Of a stretch of 6,247 nt of DNA, positions 1 through 6,148 are shown piece by piece. The position numbers and the translations under genes are program-made. This DNA comes from JANRIZ01 sp033764445 (GTDB lineage: Bacteria; Verrucomicrobiota; Verrucomicrobiia; JAWXBN01), in assembly GCA_033764445.1 (NCBI GenBank), contig JANRIZ010000147.1, positions 1-6,247 on the forward strand, given 5' to 3'. Position 1 is the stretch's first letter, and each line of letters starts with the position of its first letter. Under the pieces are notes generated by a model. The model saw only the letters and a program-made list of their open reading frames with translations. It searched no databases and was not told where the DNA came from.

Positions 1-414
1 GCTGACGCGCATTTTTCGCTCAACAACATTCCCAAGGCGGAGGCGGCCTACAGGGAGTTTGCCGCGCTTTATCCGGACGACAAATCGGCGGTGGATGTGG
101 GGCTGGCCAAAATCGCGATCACCCAGAAAAAACCCGATGACGCGCTCAAGCTTCTGGTGGGTTTTGAGACCCTCGCCCCCAAGGTGGCCTCGCCCACGGC
201 AGCCCAGGAACGTGCGTTCAGTGAGGCTTTTTATCTGCTGGGGCAGGTGTACGAGCAGAAGAACGATTCCCAAAAGGCACTGGTCAGCTACCTGAAAAGT
301 GCCGCCATCTACAGCGGATATGAGAACGTCTCCGCCAAGGCGCAGGAACGGGCGGACATGCTTCGCAAGGCCCAGAACAGGGAGAAAGAGGCCCCGGCGC
401 TGTATGTCCCGTGA
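1..414 (+). CDS. TPR-repeat protein, C-terminal part (5'-truncated)
   Basis: The reading frame is open from the first base of the window and ends at TGA 412-414, giving 137 visible residues; the start lies upstream. The sequence is a series of amphipathic helix pairs with TPR-like spacing. One unit reads KAEAAYREFAALYPDD near visible residues 12-27, and another has FYLLGQVYEQ followed by SQKALVSYLKSA near residues 76-101. The tail is charged and helical (QERADMLRKAQNREKE) and ends in ALYVP. TPR proteins are protein-protein scaffolds. Because it lies 42 nt before a TolQ/ExbB gene, a role like the periplasmic TPR protein CpoB/YbgF beside Tol-Pal is plausible, but this is inferred from context. 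The export signal, if any, would be outside the window. The internal ATG at 91 is not a credible start, because the TPR pattern continues upstream of it. Confidence 0.85.
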   Translation, partial: ADAHFSLNNIPKAEAAYREFAALYPDDKSAVDVGLAKIAITQKKPDDALKLLVGFETLAPKVASPTAAQERAFSEAFYLLGQVYEQKNDSQKALVSYLKSAAIYSGYENVSAKAQERADMLRKAQNREKEAPALYVP

Positions 415-456
415 GATTTCCAAAAACAATCACTGAAAATTGAAGGAACATCCCCT

Positions 457-1422
457 ATGACCACCATCAAAACCAATCTTTGGATCTGTGCCGCCGTCGC
501 CTTTCTGTCCCTTGGCACCCTTTGGATGACGGAAGAATCCGTCGCCGCCGAAGCCGCCCCGGCGGCCGAGGCCTCGGCGACGGCCGAAGGCGGCAAACCT
601 GCGGCCACCAAGCAACAGACCACGCTCATTGATTACATCAAGATGGGCGGCCCGATCATGATCCTGATCTTGATCGCCTCGGCGATCATGTTGGCCCTGA
701 TTTTTGACGGCATCTACAATCTGCGGCTGGTCAAGATGGCCCCGGACAAGCTCTTTGCCTCGCTCAAACAGGCCATGGGGAGCGCCAACTATCAGGAAGC
801 CTGGCAGATTGCAAGGGCCAACCCCTGCTTTCTGTCGAATGTCTTCAAAAAAGGGATCGAAAAACTGGGCAAAGGGGAGGACATGGTCTCCCTCGGGCTG
901 GAGGAGGGAATGGCGCACGAATCCTCCTCGATCCGTGCCAAGTCGAGTTATCTCTCGGTCATCGGGGTTGTGTCGCCGATGATCGGGCTGACCGGGACGG
1001 TGTTTGGAATGATGGGTGCCTTCAACACCATGGGCACCTCCGGCATGGGGGATATGAAGCAGCTTTCGGCGGATATCGGCCACGTGCTGGTGGCCACGGC
1101 GGCGGGTCTGCTCATTTCCATCCCGGCCTTCGTGTTCTATTACATTTTCCGCAACATGGCCGCGGAACGGCTGATTGTCATCCAGGAAAAGATCCATGAC
1201 CTCATGGAGGACGTCCGGTACGAGGAACTCAAGGGGATCAAAATCGGTGAAAATTTCAGCCCCGCCCCCGGCGGCGCCAATGTCCAGTCCCGCATGTCCC
1301 GGCAGATCGCCCCCCCTCCGTCCGGATTTCAGGGGACCGTGGCCTGTCCGACCTGCGGCCAGGGCGTCACCCCCGGAGCCCCCTCCTGCCAATCCTGTGG
1401 CACGGTTCTCCAATGGGGTTAA
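457..1422 (+). CDS. MotA/TolQ/ExbB-family proton channel subunit with C-terminal zinc ribbon
   Basis: This 321-residue protein is the inner-membrane stator subunit that, with ExbD/TolR, couples proton flow to work in the periplasm. The ATG at 457 follows GAAGGA (442-447) with a 9-nt spacer. Residues 6-24 are a hydrophobic signal-like segment, followed by an Ala/Glu-rich stretch (28-50). Three family membrane helices lie near 62-84, 164-189 and 206-231, with a large cytoplasmic loop (about 85-163). The hallmark GLTGTVFGMMGAF is at 177-189, and Thr181 and Thr214 align with the pore threonines of E. coli ExbB (T148, T181). At 209 there is His, where E. coli ExbB/TolQ have Glu in GIAEAL. The tail is Pro-rich (about 268-292) and ends in a CxxC-x10-CxxC zinc ribbon (Cys297, 300, 311, 314), which should be cytoplasmic by family topology. 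An N-terminal extension is known in some ExbB proteins; the zinc ribbon is unusual. The family assignment is firm; the exact subfamily (ExbB or TolQ) is not resolved. Confidence 0.95.
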   Translation: MTTIKTNLWICAAVAFLSLGTLWMTEESVAAEAAPAAEASATAEGGKPAATKQQTTLIDYIKMGGPIMILILIASAIMLALIFDGIYNLRLVKMAPDKLFASLKQAMGSANYQEAWQIARANPCFLSNVFKKGIEKLGKGEDMVSLGLEEGMAHESSSIRAKSSYLSVIGVVSPMIGLTGTVFGMMGAFNTMGTSGMGDMKQLSADIGHVLVATAAGLLISIPAFVFYYIFRNMAAERLIVIQEKIHDLMEDVRYEELKGIKIGENFSPAPGGANVQSRMSRQIAPPPSGFQGTVACPTCGQGVTPGAPSCQSCGTVLQWG

Positions 1423-1469
1423 TGGTCCGCCTGTCCTGAAATGTCCGCAGTCAGAAAGCACATCACACC

Positions 1470-2018
1470 ATGAGTTCCGGTCACGGATCAGACAAAAAAA
1501 AGAAGCGCCGCCGCAAAAAGACGGAGCAATTTCCGGAGGAGGACCCGGAATTCCAGATCGCGCCCATGATCGATGTGCTGCTTGTCCTGCTCGTGTTTTT
1601 CATGTCCATTTCCTCCTCCGAGGTGCTTTCCAAGGGGGCGCTCAATGAAATCAAACTCGCCGGGGCCAAGGATGCCATGGACAAGGACCCCAAGGCGCTG
1701 GAGGCGGTCATCAATGTCCGCTACACCCCCATGGGGGATGCACACGGGATCAATTTTGACGGCGTGAAGGAATTTACGGAGCCCAGCCAGCTGACCGAGC
1801 TTTTGAACCAGAAAAAAGAGGTCATCCGCAAGGTCAACGAGAAGGACCTGGCCCGGTTCCGGGTGTTGGTCCGGGCCGACCGCGGGGTCAAGTACTCGTA
1901 TCTCCAACAGGTGATGCGGGCGGCGGCGGCGGCGGGAATCTGGAACATCACTTTTTCGGTGTTGGAAAACGCACAGGAATCCAACATTGATGCCATCAAA
2001 AACCTCAAAAAGCCCTGA
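1470..2018 (+). CDS. ExbD/TolR-family biopolymer transport protein, first paralogue
   Basis: This 182-residue ExbD/TolR homologue has one membrane helix with a periplasmic C-terminal domain. A short cytoplasmic tail carries a very basic patch (residues 9-17, Lys/Arg only), followed by the acidic stretch FPEEDPE. The family signature FQIAPMIDVLLVLLVFFM follows, with Asp35 matching the proton-carrying Asp of E. coli ExbD (D25) and TolR (D23). The periplasmic part (about 50-182) is longer than in the other two copies and includes an added segment near 83-125. RVLVRADRGVKYSYLQQVMRAA at about 131-152 is the usual ExbD end-domain motif. ATG 1470 is the only usable start: the frame is closed by TGA at 1437-1439 and has no other start codon in between. 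No strong ribosome-binding site is seen, only AGAAAG around 1453-1458. It lies 47 nt after the ExbB gene and is the most divergent of the three ExbDs. Confidence 0.93.
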   Translation: MSSGHGSDKKKKRRRKKTEQFPEEDPEFQIAPMIDVLLVLLVFFMSISSSEVLSKGALNEIKLAGAKDAMDKDPKALEAVINVRYTPMGDAHGINFDGVKEFTEPSQLTELLNQKKEVIRKVNEKDLARFRVLVRADRGVKYSYLQQVMRAAAAAGIWNITFSVLENAQESNIDAIKNLKKP

Positions 2019-2074
2019 CACAGCATTGAAACCTACGGCCCCTGAGGGGGTTTATACCCAAACACACAATCAAC

Positions 2075-2080
2075 GGAGGA
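2075..2080 (+). promoter_or_regulatory. Strong ribosome-binding site for the second ExbD
   Basis: GGAGGA lies 8 nt before ATG 2089. This supports the start at 2089 rather than the out-of-frame ATG at 2082, which is only 1 nt from the motif and does not lead into ExbD sequence. It is the best Shine-Dalgarno match seen in the operon. Confidence 0.8.
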
Positions 2081-2088
2081 AATGAGCC

Positions 2089-2508
2089 ATGGCCAGCGCA
2101 GGAAGTTCGGATGGAGACCTGGGGATGCAGATTGCCCCCATGGTCGATGTGGTTTTTGTCCTTCTGCTGTTTTTCATGGCCTCCGCCGGGGTCCAGGAAA
2201 AGGAGCGGGAACTGGGGATCAATCTGCCCACCAAGGGGAAACAATCCTTTGAGGGCACGGTGGAAATCCCCATTGAGTTGCGGATTGATCCCGCCGGGAA
2301 TGTCAGCTGGAACAACCTGGGGGTGGCCGATGCGAAGGATTCCGAGCTCAAGGACCTCAAGAGCCGGCTCAAGGATGCCGTGGCCAAATTCGGCGAGAAA
2401 CAACCCGTCATCATCATTCCCGACCCGGGGGCCCGGCACGGACGGGTGGTGGACGTCCTCAACGCGGCTGCCGCCTCCAAAGTCAAAAGTCTTTCGTTTG
2501 GAAGCTAA
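2089..2508 (+). CDS. ExbD/TolR-family biopolymer transport protein, second paralogue
   Basis: This 139-residue protein has the standard ExbD/TolR size and layout: a short cytoplasmic tail (1-11), a membrane helix (about 18-34) and a periplasmic domain. The signature GMQIAPMVDVVFVLLLFFM is at residues 12-30, with Asp20 as the expected proton-relay residue. ELGINLPTKGK (about 41-51) is the conserved post-helix linker. The end domain has PVIIIPDPGARHGRVVDVLNAA (about 105-126). It would pair with the upstream ExbB subunit to form the energised stator. It lies 70 nt after the first ExbD, the widest gap in the operon, and has its own strong ribosome-binding site. The signature region is identical in protein to that of the next gene, so the two are probably a tandem duplication. 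Confidence 0.94.
   Translation: MASAGSSDGDLGMQIAPMVDVVFVLLLFFMASAGVQEKERELGINLPTKGKQSFEGTVEIPIELRIDPAGNVSWNNLGVADAKDSELKDLKSRLKDAVAKFGEKQPVIIIPDPGARHGRVVDVLNAAAASKVKSLSFGS
2500..2504 (+). promoter_or_regulatory. Likely ribosome-binding site for the third ExbD, inside the preceding gene
   Basis: GGAAG overlaps the last codons of the second ExbD gene, 11 nt before ATG 2516. It supports 2516 as the start of the third ExbD, although its frame is open much further upstream, across the second ExbD gene. The spacing is slightly long, and the 7-nt gap between genes would also allow translational coupling. Confidence 0.45.
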
Positions 2509-2515
2509 CCAGAAC

Positions 2516-2932
2516 ATGACCACCTCCGATCCAGACATGCACGCAGACCCCGGGATGCAGATTGCACCCATGGTGGATGTGGTTTTTGTGTTGCTGCTGT
2601 TCTTTATGGTCTGTGCCACCCTTCAGCAAAAAACCCGTGAACTGGCCGCCTTTCTGCCGGGTCCAAAACCCTTTGAGGAAACGGCCGCCGTTCCCGTCGA
2701 GATCAAAATTGATGCGGGGGAGGCGGTTTATTTCAACGGGGTCCCGATGGCCGGGGCGCAGGACCGGCAGATGCCGGGTCTGCGCGAAAAGCTGGTGCAG
2801 ATTGAAGGGCTTTTCGGCAGGAATCAGCCGGTGGTTCTGGTTCCCGACGGGAAGACCCGTCATCAGCGGATCGTCGACGTGATCAGTGCGTGCCATGCCG
2901 CCAAACTCAACCGCGTGACCTTTTCCAACTGA
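2516..2932 (+). CDS. ExbD/TolR-family biopolymer transport protein, third paralogue
   Basis: This 138-residue ExbD/TolR protein has a short tail, then the same signature as its neighbour at residues 13-31 (Asp21 as the proton-relay residue), a linker RELAAFLPGPKPFEE (about 41-55), and an end domain with PVVLVPDGKTRHQRIVDVISACHAAK (about 105-130). The open frame extends upstream to 2111, but that part is a shadow of the second ExbD. ATG 2516 is chosen because it gives the normal ExbD length and N-terminal tail and lies 7 nt after the previous stop. ATG 2537 is an alternative that would leave only a few residues before the signature. It is followed after 1 nt by the TonB-like gene. Copies 2 and 3 differ from copy 1 in length, so they may form a distinct ExbD pair, possibly a heterodimer (inference). 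Confidence 0.93.
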   Translation: MTTSDPDMHADPGMQIAPMVDVVFVLLLFFMVCATLQQKTRELAAFLPGPKPFEETAAVPVEIKIDAGEAVYFNGVPMAGAQDRQMPGLREKLVQIEGLFGRNQPVVLVPDGKTRHQRIVDVISACHAAKLNRVTFSN

Positions 2933-2933
2933 C

Positions 2934-4280
2934 ATGAAATTTGACATCAAAAAGCTGGCCGGCAACTCCATCATTTTGCAACGGTGGCTGTACCGGCTTT
3001 TTGCCTCACGCTTTTTCCTGGTGGCCGTCATTCTGGAGCTGGGAATCTTCGCCATTTTTGGCGGCATGGTCCTGTGGGAAAAAATCATCCAGCCGCCGAT
3101 CGAGGATTTTGAGGGGACTGATTTCATCGTGGCCCCGCCGGGTCCGCCCCCCGCCCCACCGGCGGCGTCGGACGTCAGTGAGGTGAGCGTGGACATCCCC
3201 GAGGTGACCCAGCCGACCCCGGCACCGACGATGTCGGACCTGATTGTCGCCGACACGACCGCGGCCCCCTCGTTCATGCCCGAGATTTCCGTGGCCACGG
3301 TCAATCCGAACATCGACAAGATGCTCAACAACATCCAGAACATCCCCAAACCCACCGCCGCCAAAACGACGGCCAAACCGCTTTCCAAGGAGCGGTTGCA
3401 GGGCATTGCCGGGCGGATCGGCAGCGGGGCGCCCGACGGGGTGGGGTTTGGGATCGGAAACACGGCCGGCGGGGGGGTGACCGGGGTGCAGGCAAAATTC
3501 ACGGCGTACGTGGCCAAGTACTCCGGCGGGGACTGGGCGCAAAATGTGCGGTTGGATGGATCGGGTCAGCGCATCATTTTTGGCAGCATTCCCAATCTGA
3601 TGACCCAGATTTCGCGCTGGAACAAAAAGCTCCAGGCCAATATCGAGGGCAAACCGCTCTCGCTTTCCAGCGAGGAAATTTTTTCGGTCAAACCCCCGGC
3701 GGTTTTCATCTATATGACCGGCAACCGGGACTTCATCCTCACGGAGACGGAGATCGGCATTCTGCAGAAGTTTTTTGTCCAGGGCGGGGTCGTCTGGGGG
3801 GATGCCGGGATGCCCGGGAGGAACTCGCGTTTTGACATCGCCTTTCGCCGCGAAATGCGGCGGGTGCTGCCCGATCCCGACCAGGAGTTCCAGCCCATTG
3901 ATGCGACCCATCCGATCTTCACCCAGCAGGGGACACTGGTGCGGGACATTCCCATGGGGATGAACTTTTACAGGGAACCCGCGGAAATCATCAGTATCAG
4001 CGACAAGGTGGCCGTTTTTTACACGCTCAATTCCTACGGGAACATGTGGCAGATCTCCCTGGATGACCGGGACAAGGTCATCGAGCGGGCGATCAAACGC
4101 AAGAACGGTGAGTTTGAAATTTACACCAATGAAACCATCTGGAACCGGCGCATGACCTACTATCGGAACGTGACCCAGGAATCCGTCACCGAAGCCTACA
4201 AGCTGGGCATCAATGCCACGGTGTTTTTCCTTTTGCAATATCAGAAGGAACTGGCGACATTGCCGGCCCTCAAACCATGA
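2934..4280 (+). CDS. TonB-like membrane-anchored protein with C-terminal DUF4159 domain
   Basis: This 448-residue protein starts 1 nt after the third ExbD stop. No Shine-Dalgarno sequence is visible, so its translation is probably coupled. The N-terminus is TonB-like in layout: a basic cytoplasmic tail (1-26), a single membrane helix (about 27-48, with Glu35 inside it), then a Pro-rich arm (about 53-100, with PPGPPPAPP at 68-76). An Ala/Thr/Lys linker and a Gly-rich stretch (162-184) follow. Residues about 186-440 match DUF4159 (Pfam family of unknown function): a GGDW motif at 198-201, SIPNLMTQISRW (218-229), VFIYMTGNRDFILTETE (257-273), GGVVWGDAG (284-292), FDIAFRREMRRVLPD (300-314) and THPIF (325-329). 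By position and shape it replaces TonB/TolA as the partner of the ExbB-ExbD motor, with DUF4159 in the periplasm. The domain match comes from recalled motifs; the function is inferred and no enzyme activity can be assigned. Confidence 0.85.
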   Translation: MKFDIKKLAGNSIILQRWLYRLFASRFFLVAVILELGIFAIFGGMVLWEKIIQPPIEDFEGTDFIVAPPGPPPAPPAASDVSEVSVDIPEVTQPTPAPTMSDLIVADTTAAPSFMPEISVATVNPNIDKMLNNIQNIPKPTAAKTTAKPLSKERLQGIAGRIGSGAPDGVGFGIGNTAGGGVTGVQAKFTAYVAKYSGGDWAQNVRLDGSGQRIIFGSIPNLMTQISRWNKKLQANIEGKPLSLSSEEIFSVKPPAVFIYMTGNRDFILTETEIGILQKFFVQGGVVWGDAGMPGRNSRFDIAFRREMRRVLPDPDQEFQPIDATHPIFTQQGTLVRDIPMGMNFYREPAEIISISDKVAVFYTLNSYGNMWQISLDDRDKVIERAIKRKNGEFEIYTNETIWNRRMTYYRNVTQESVTEAYKLGINATVFFLLQYQKELATLPALKP

Positions 4281-6079
4281 AACCATTTTGTTCCAGCCTG
4301 AATCTGATCCGGGCGGCCCTCCTCCTGTGGGTCTGCTCCGGGACCGCCGCGGCCCAGCAACCGCCCGCCCCCGCTGCTGCCAAGCCCAGTGTCGTGCAGA
4401 ACGGGGATTTCTCCCGCGGGAGCATGCGCGACAATCTGTGGGACGGCACGGATGGTTCGCGCAACATCAAGTTTCTGCCGCGGGAAAAAATGATTTTCAT
4501 TTCCGGCAGCGAGGAATCACGGCGCAGTTTCCCCCCGAGCCTGAGTTTTGAGGATTTGGACGGGGACGGGCTGAGGGATCTGATTGCGGCCGACCCGAGC
4601 GGTTTTTTCTTTTTCTACAAAAACCTCAGCAAACCCGGGGAGCCCCCCGTGTTTCGGGCCGGGGAAATGATCCCGATCTATTTCACCGGCGGGGATGATG
4701 TCGTCAACAGCCCCAAAATCCAGGTCGTCAAATGGCGGTCGCCCCTCTTTGACATCCTTTTCGGGGACTATCTCGGGCGGGTGGTGCTGGTGCCCAACCG
4801 TGGTTCGTCGACCGGGCCCCAGTTTTCCCTGCCCAACGGCATCGACAAATTTGATCTCGGCAGCAGCAAGGACCGGTGGGAGATTCCCACGCGCAGCAAG
4901 GGCCAGCTCTGGGGAAACTTTTTTGCGCCCCTGGCCATTGACTGGAACCGGGACGGCAAAAAGGACCTCCTGATCGGCGAGGGAACCTATTCGGCCAACT
5001 CCATCCATATTTTCATCAATCAGGGCAGTGACAATGAACCCAAATTTTCCGAGGATCCAAAATTTTATTCCATCCTGGCCTACGGATACGGGCGCGAACA
5101 GCTTGTGCCGCAGGCCGTTGATTGGGATGGGGACGGGACATTGGACCTGATCGTCGGCTCCCGCGACGGCATCGGGGAGTCGAAGGGCACACTTTCCTTT
5201 TACAAGGGAAAGGCCGTCCCGCCCGGGGCGACCCGGATTCCCCAGCTTGAATTCACCTCCAACATCGAGGTGGGGGGCAGTCTGTACACCCGTCCGATGG
5301 CCGCTCCCCTGATCACGGATTTCAACGGGGACGGTCTGCCCGATCTCCTCATCGCCTCCCCCTCGGATTGCCTGGTCAAGGTCGCCCTCAACACGGGCAC
5401 CAAAACGGCTCCCAAACTGGAGTCCCTCGAAAACATCAAGGTTTCCGAGGAGACGGGCGACGGATTGAAACGCTATCGTTTTCCCTATGCATGGAACACC
5501 TCCACCGACATGCAAAACATCGGCAATTACACCCCCCTCAACCAGTTTGCCGTGGTGGAAACGGTCCAGAGTACGGATTCCGGACAGACCAGCTACGATG
5601 CCGAGGCCAAACCCTCCAAGGATTACTGCCTGAAAATCAGTTATCCGCTTCCTGAAACCAAGACCTTTCAAAAGCCCTTCATTGCCTCCGAAGCGGCACG
5701 CAAGGACCATGAGATAGCCGTGTGGCAGACGGGAATCAACATGTCCTACAACAAGAACTACAATCTGTCCTTCAAGATCAAGGGAAACGCCATGTCGTTT
5801 GTGGTGAAGTTTGACAGCCTGTGGCAAGTGGACGAGACCCCCAATCCAAACAACCCCAAAACCATGGATCCCGTCTACGATACGCCCATTCTGATCACAC
5901 GGTCCTTTGGCGCCGGGCCCGCCTGGCAGAACCAGAGTGTGGTGGTCAATGTCAAGGAGCCCAATGCCCGCAAACCGAAATTTAAATATGATGGGCGGTC
6001 CGTCGGATTTCAGGTGACCATCATTGCCAAGGGGACCGGCAAAATCTACATTGATGACATCCAGCTTGTGGAGCAGTGA
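4277..6079 (+). CDS. Secreted FG-GAP/VCBS propeller protein with CBM-like C-terminal domain
   Basis: This 600-residue protein begins at an ATGA overlap of 4 nt with the previous gene, so it is translationally coupled. Residues 1-26 form a signal peptide (hydrophobic core about 11-21, likely cleavage after TAAA). Cys20 is not in a good lipobox, so a lipoprotein is unlikely. At least four FG-GAP/VCBS calcium-loop motifs are visible: DLDGDGLRD (93-101), DWNRDGKKD (222-230), DWDGDGTLD (282-290) and DFNGDGLPD (348-356). Each is followed by a hydrophobic strand (LLIGEG, LIVGSR, LLIAS), as in a beta-propeller. Residues about 400-600 look like a carbohydrate-binding beta-sandwich of the CBM4_9 type: DYCLKISYPLP, YNLSFKIKG, WQNQSVVV, and the terminal GKIYIDDIQLVE. 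The segment VVQNGDFSRGSMRDNLWDG (39-57) looks like the usual first strand of that same fold. The protein is exported and probably binds a ligand or the surface in partnership with the motor; its ligand is unknown. Confidence 0.9.
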   Translation: MKPFCSSLNLIRAALLLWVCSGTAAAQQPPAPAAAKPSVVQNGDFSRGSMRDNLWDGTDGSRNIKFLPREKMIFISGSEESRRSFPPSLSFEDLDGDGLRDLIAADPSGFFFFYKNLSKPGEPPVFRAGEMIPIYFTGGDDVVNSPKIQVVKWRSPLFDILFGDYLGRVVLVPNRGSSTGPQFSLPNGIDKFDLGSSKDRWEIPTRSKGQLWGNFFAPLAIDWNRDGKKDLLIGEGTYSANSIHIFINQGSDNEPKFSEDPKFYSILAYGYGREQLVPQAVDWDGDGTLDLIVGSRDGIGESKGTLSFYKGKAVPPGATRIPQLEFTSNIEVGGSLYTRPMAAPLITDFNGDGLPDLLIASPSDCLVKVALNTGTKTAPKLESLENIKVSEETGDGLKRYRFPYAWNTSTDMQNIGNYTPLNQFAVVETVQSTDSGQTSYDAEAKPSKDYCLKISYPLPETKTFQKPFIASEAARKDHEIAVWQTGINMSYNKNYNLSFKIKGNAMSFVVKFDSLWQVDETPNPNNPKTMDPVYDTPILITRSFGAGPAWQNQSVVVNVKEPNARKPKFKYDGRSVGFQVTIIAKGTGKIYIDDIQLVEQ

Positions 6080-6115
6080 GGCGATCATCCACACCCGCCC
6101 TGACTGGATCAACCC

Positions 6116-6148
6116 TCCGTCACCGCTGGAAACCAGCCCTCGGATTTT
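6116..6148 (+). terminator. Possible rho-independent terminator of the operon
   Basis: An inner stem GCTGG/CCAGC (6125-6129 with 6133-6137, AAA loop) and an outer stem TCCG/CGGA (6116-6119 with 6141-6144), separated by an internal loop, are followed directly by TTTT. It starts 37 nt after the last plus-strand stop codon and lies just before the convergent gene's end. The stem is interrupted and the T-run is short, so this is tentative. The rest of 6080-6148 shows no gene. Confidence 0.3.

Noticed and set aside
1494..1502. A AAA AAG slippery heptamer, in frame, inside the first ExbD gene (run of eight A).
   Set aside because: It matches the dnaX-type -1 slippage motif, but the -1 frame gives a short product without the ExbD helix, and no stimulatory Shine-Dalgarno or clear stem-loop was seen. 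A Lys-rich tail explains the run.
2039..2049. CCCC-TGA-GGGG hairpin between the first and second ExbD genes.
   Set aside because: The stem is only 4 bp, and it is followed by TTTATA rather than a T-run. It is too weak to call an intra-operon terminator.
2111..2515. In-frame upstream extension of the third ExbD to ATG 2111.
   Set aside because: This extension overlaps the second ExbD gene in another frame and gives Pro/Ser/Trp/Arg-rich nonsense sequence. Normal ExbD length and a plausible ribosome-binding site favour ATG 2516.
6080..6099. GGCG...CGCC inverted repeat just after the last plus-strand stop.
   Set aside because: It is a 4-bp stem with a 12-nt loop and no following T-run, so it is not distinguishable from chance.
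430..6112. Long open minus-strand frames opposite every plus-strand gene (for example 430-1461, 3006-4286, 4517-6112).
   Set aside because: They mirror the real genes and give His/Gly/Arg/Pro-rich translations with no recognisable domains. They are expected because the GC-rich sense genes rarely use codons that read as stops on the other strand.
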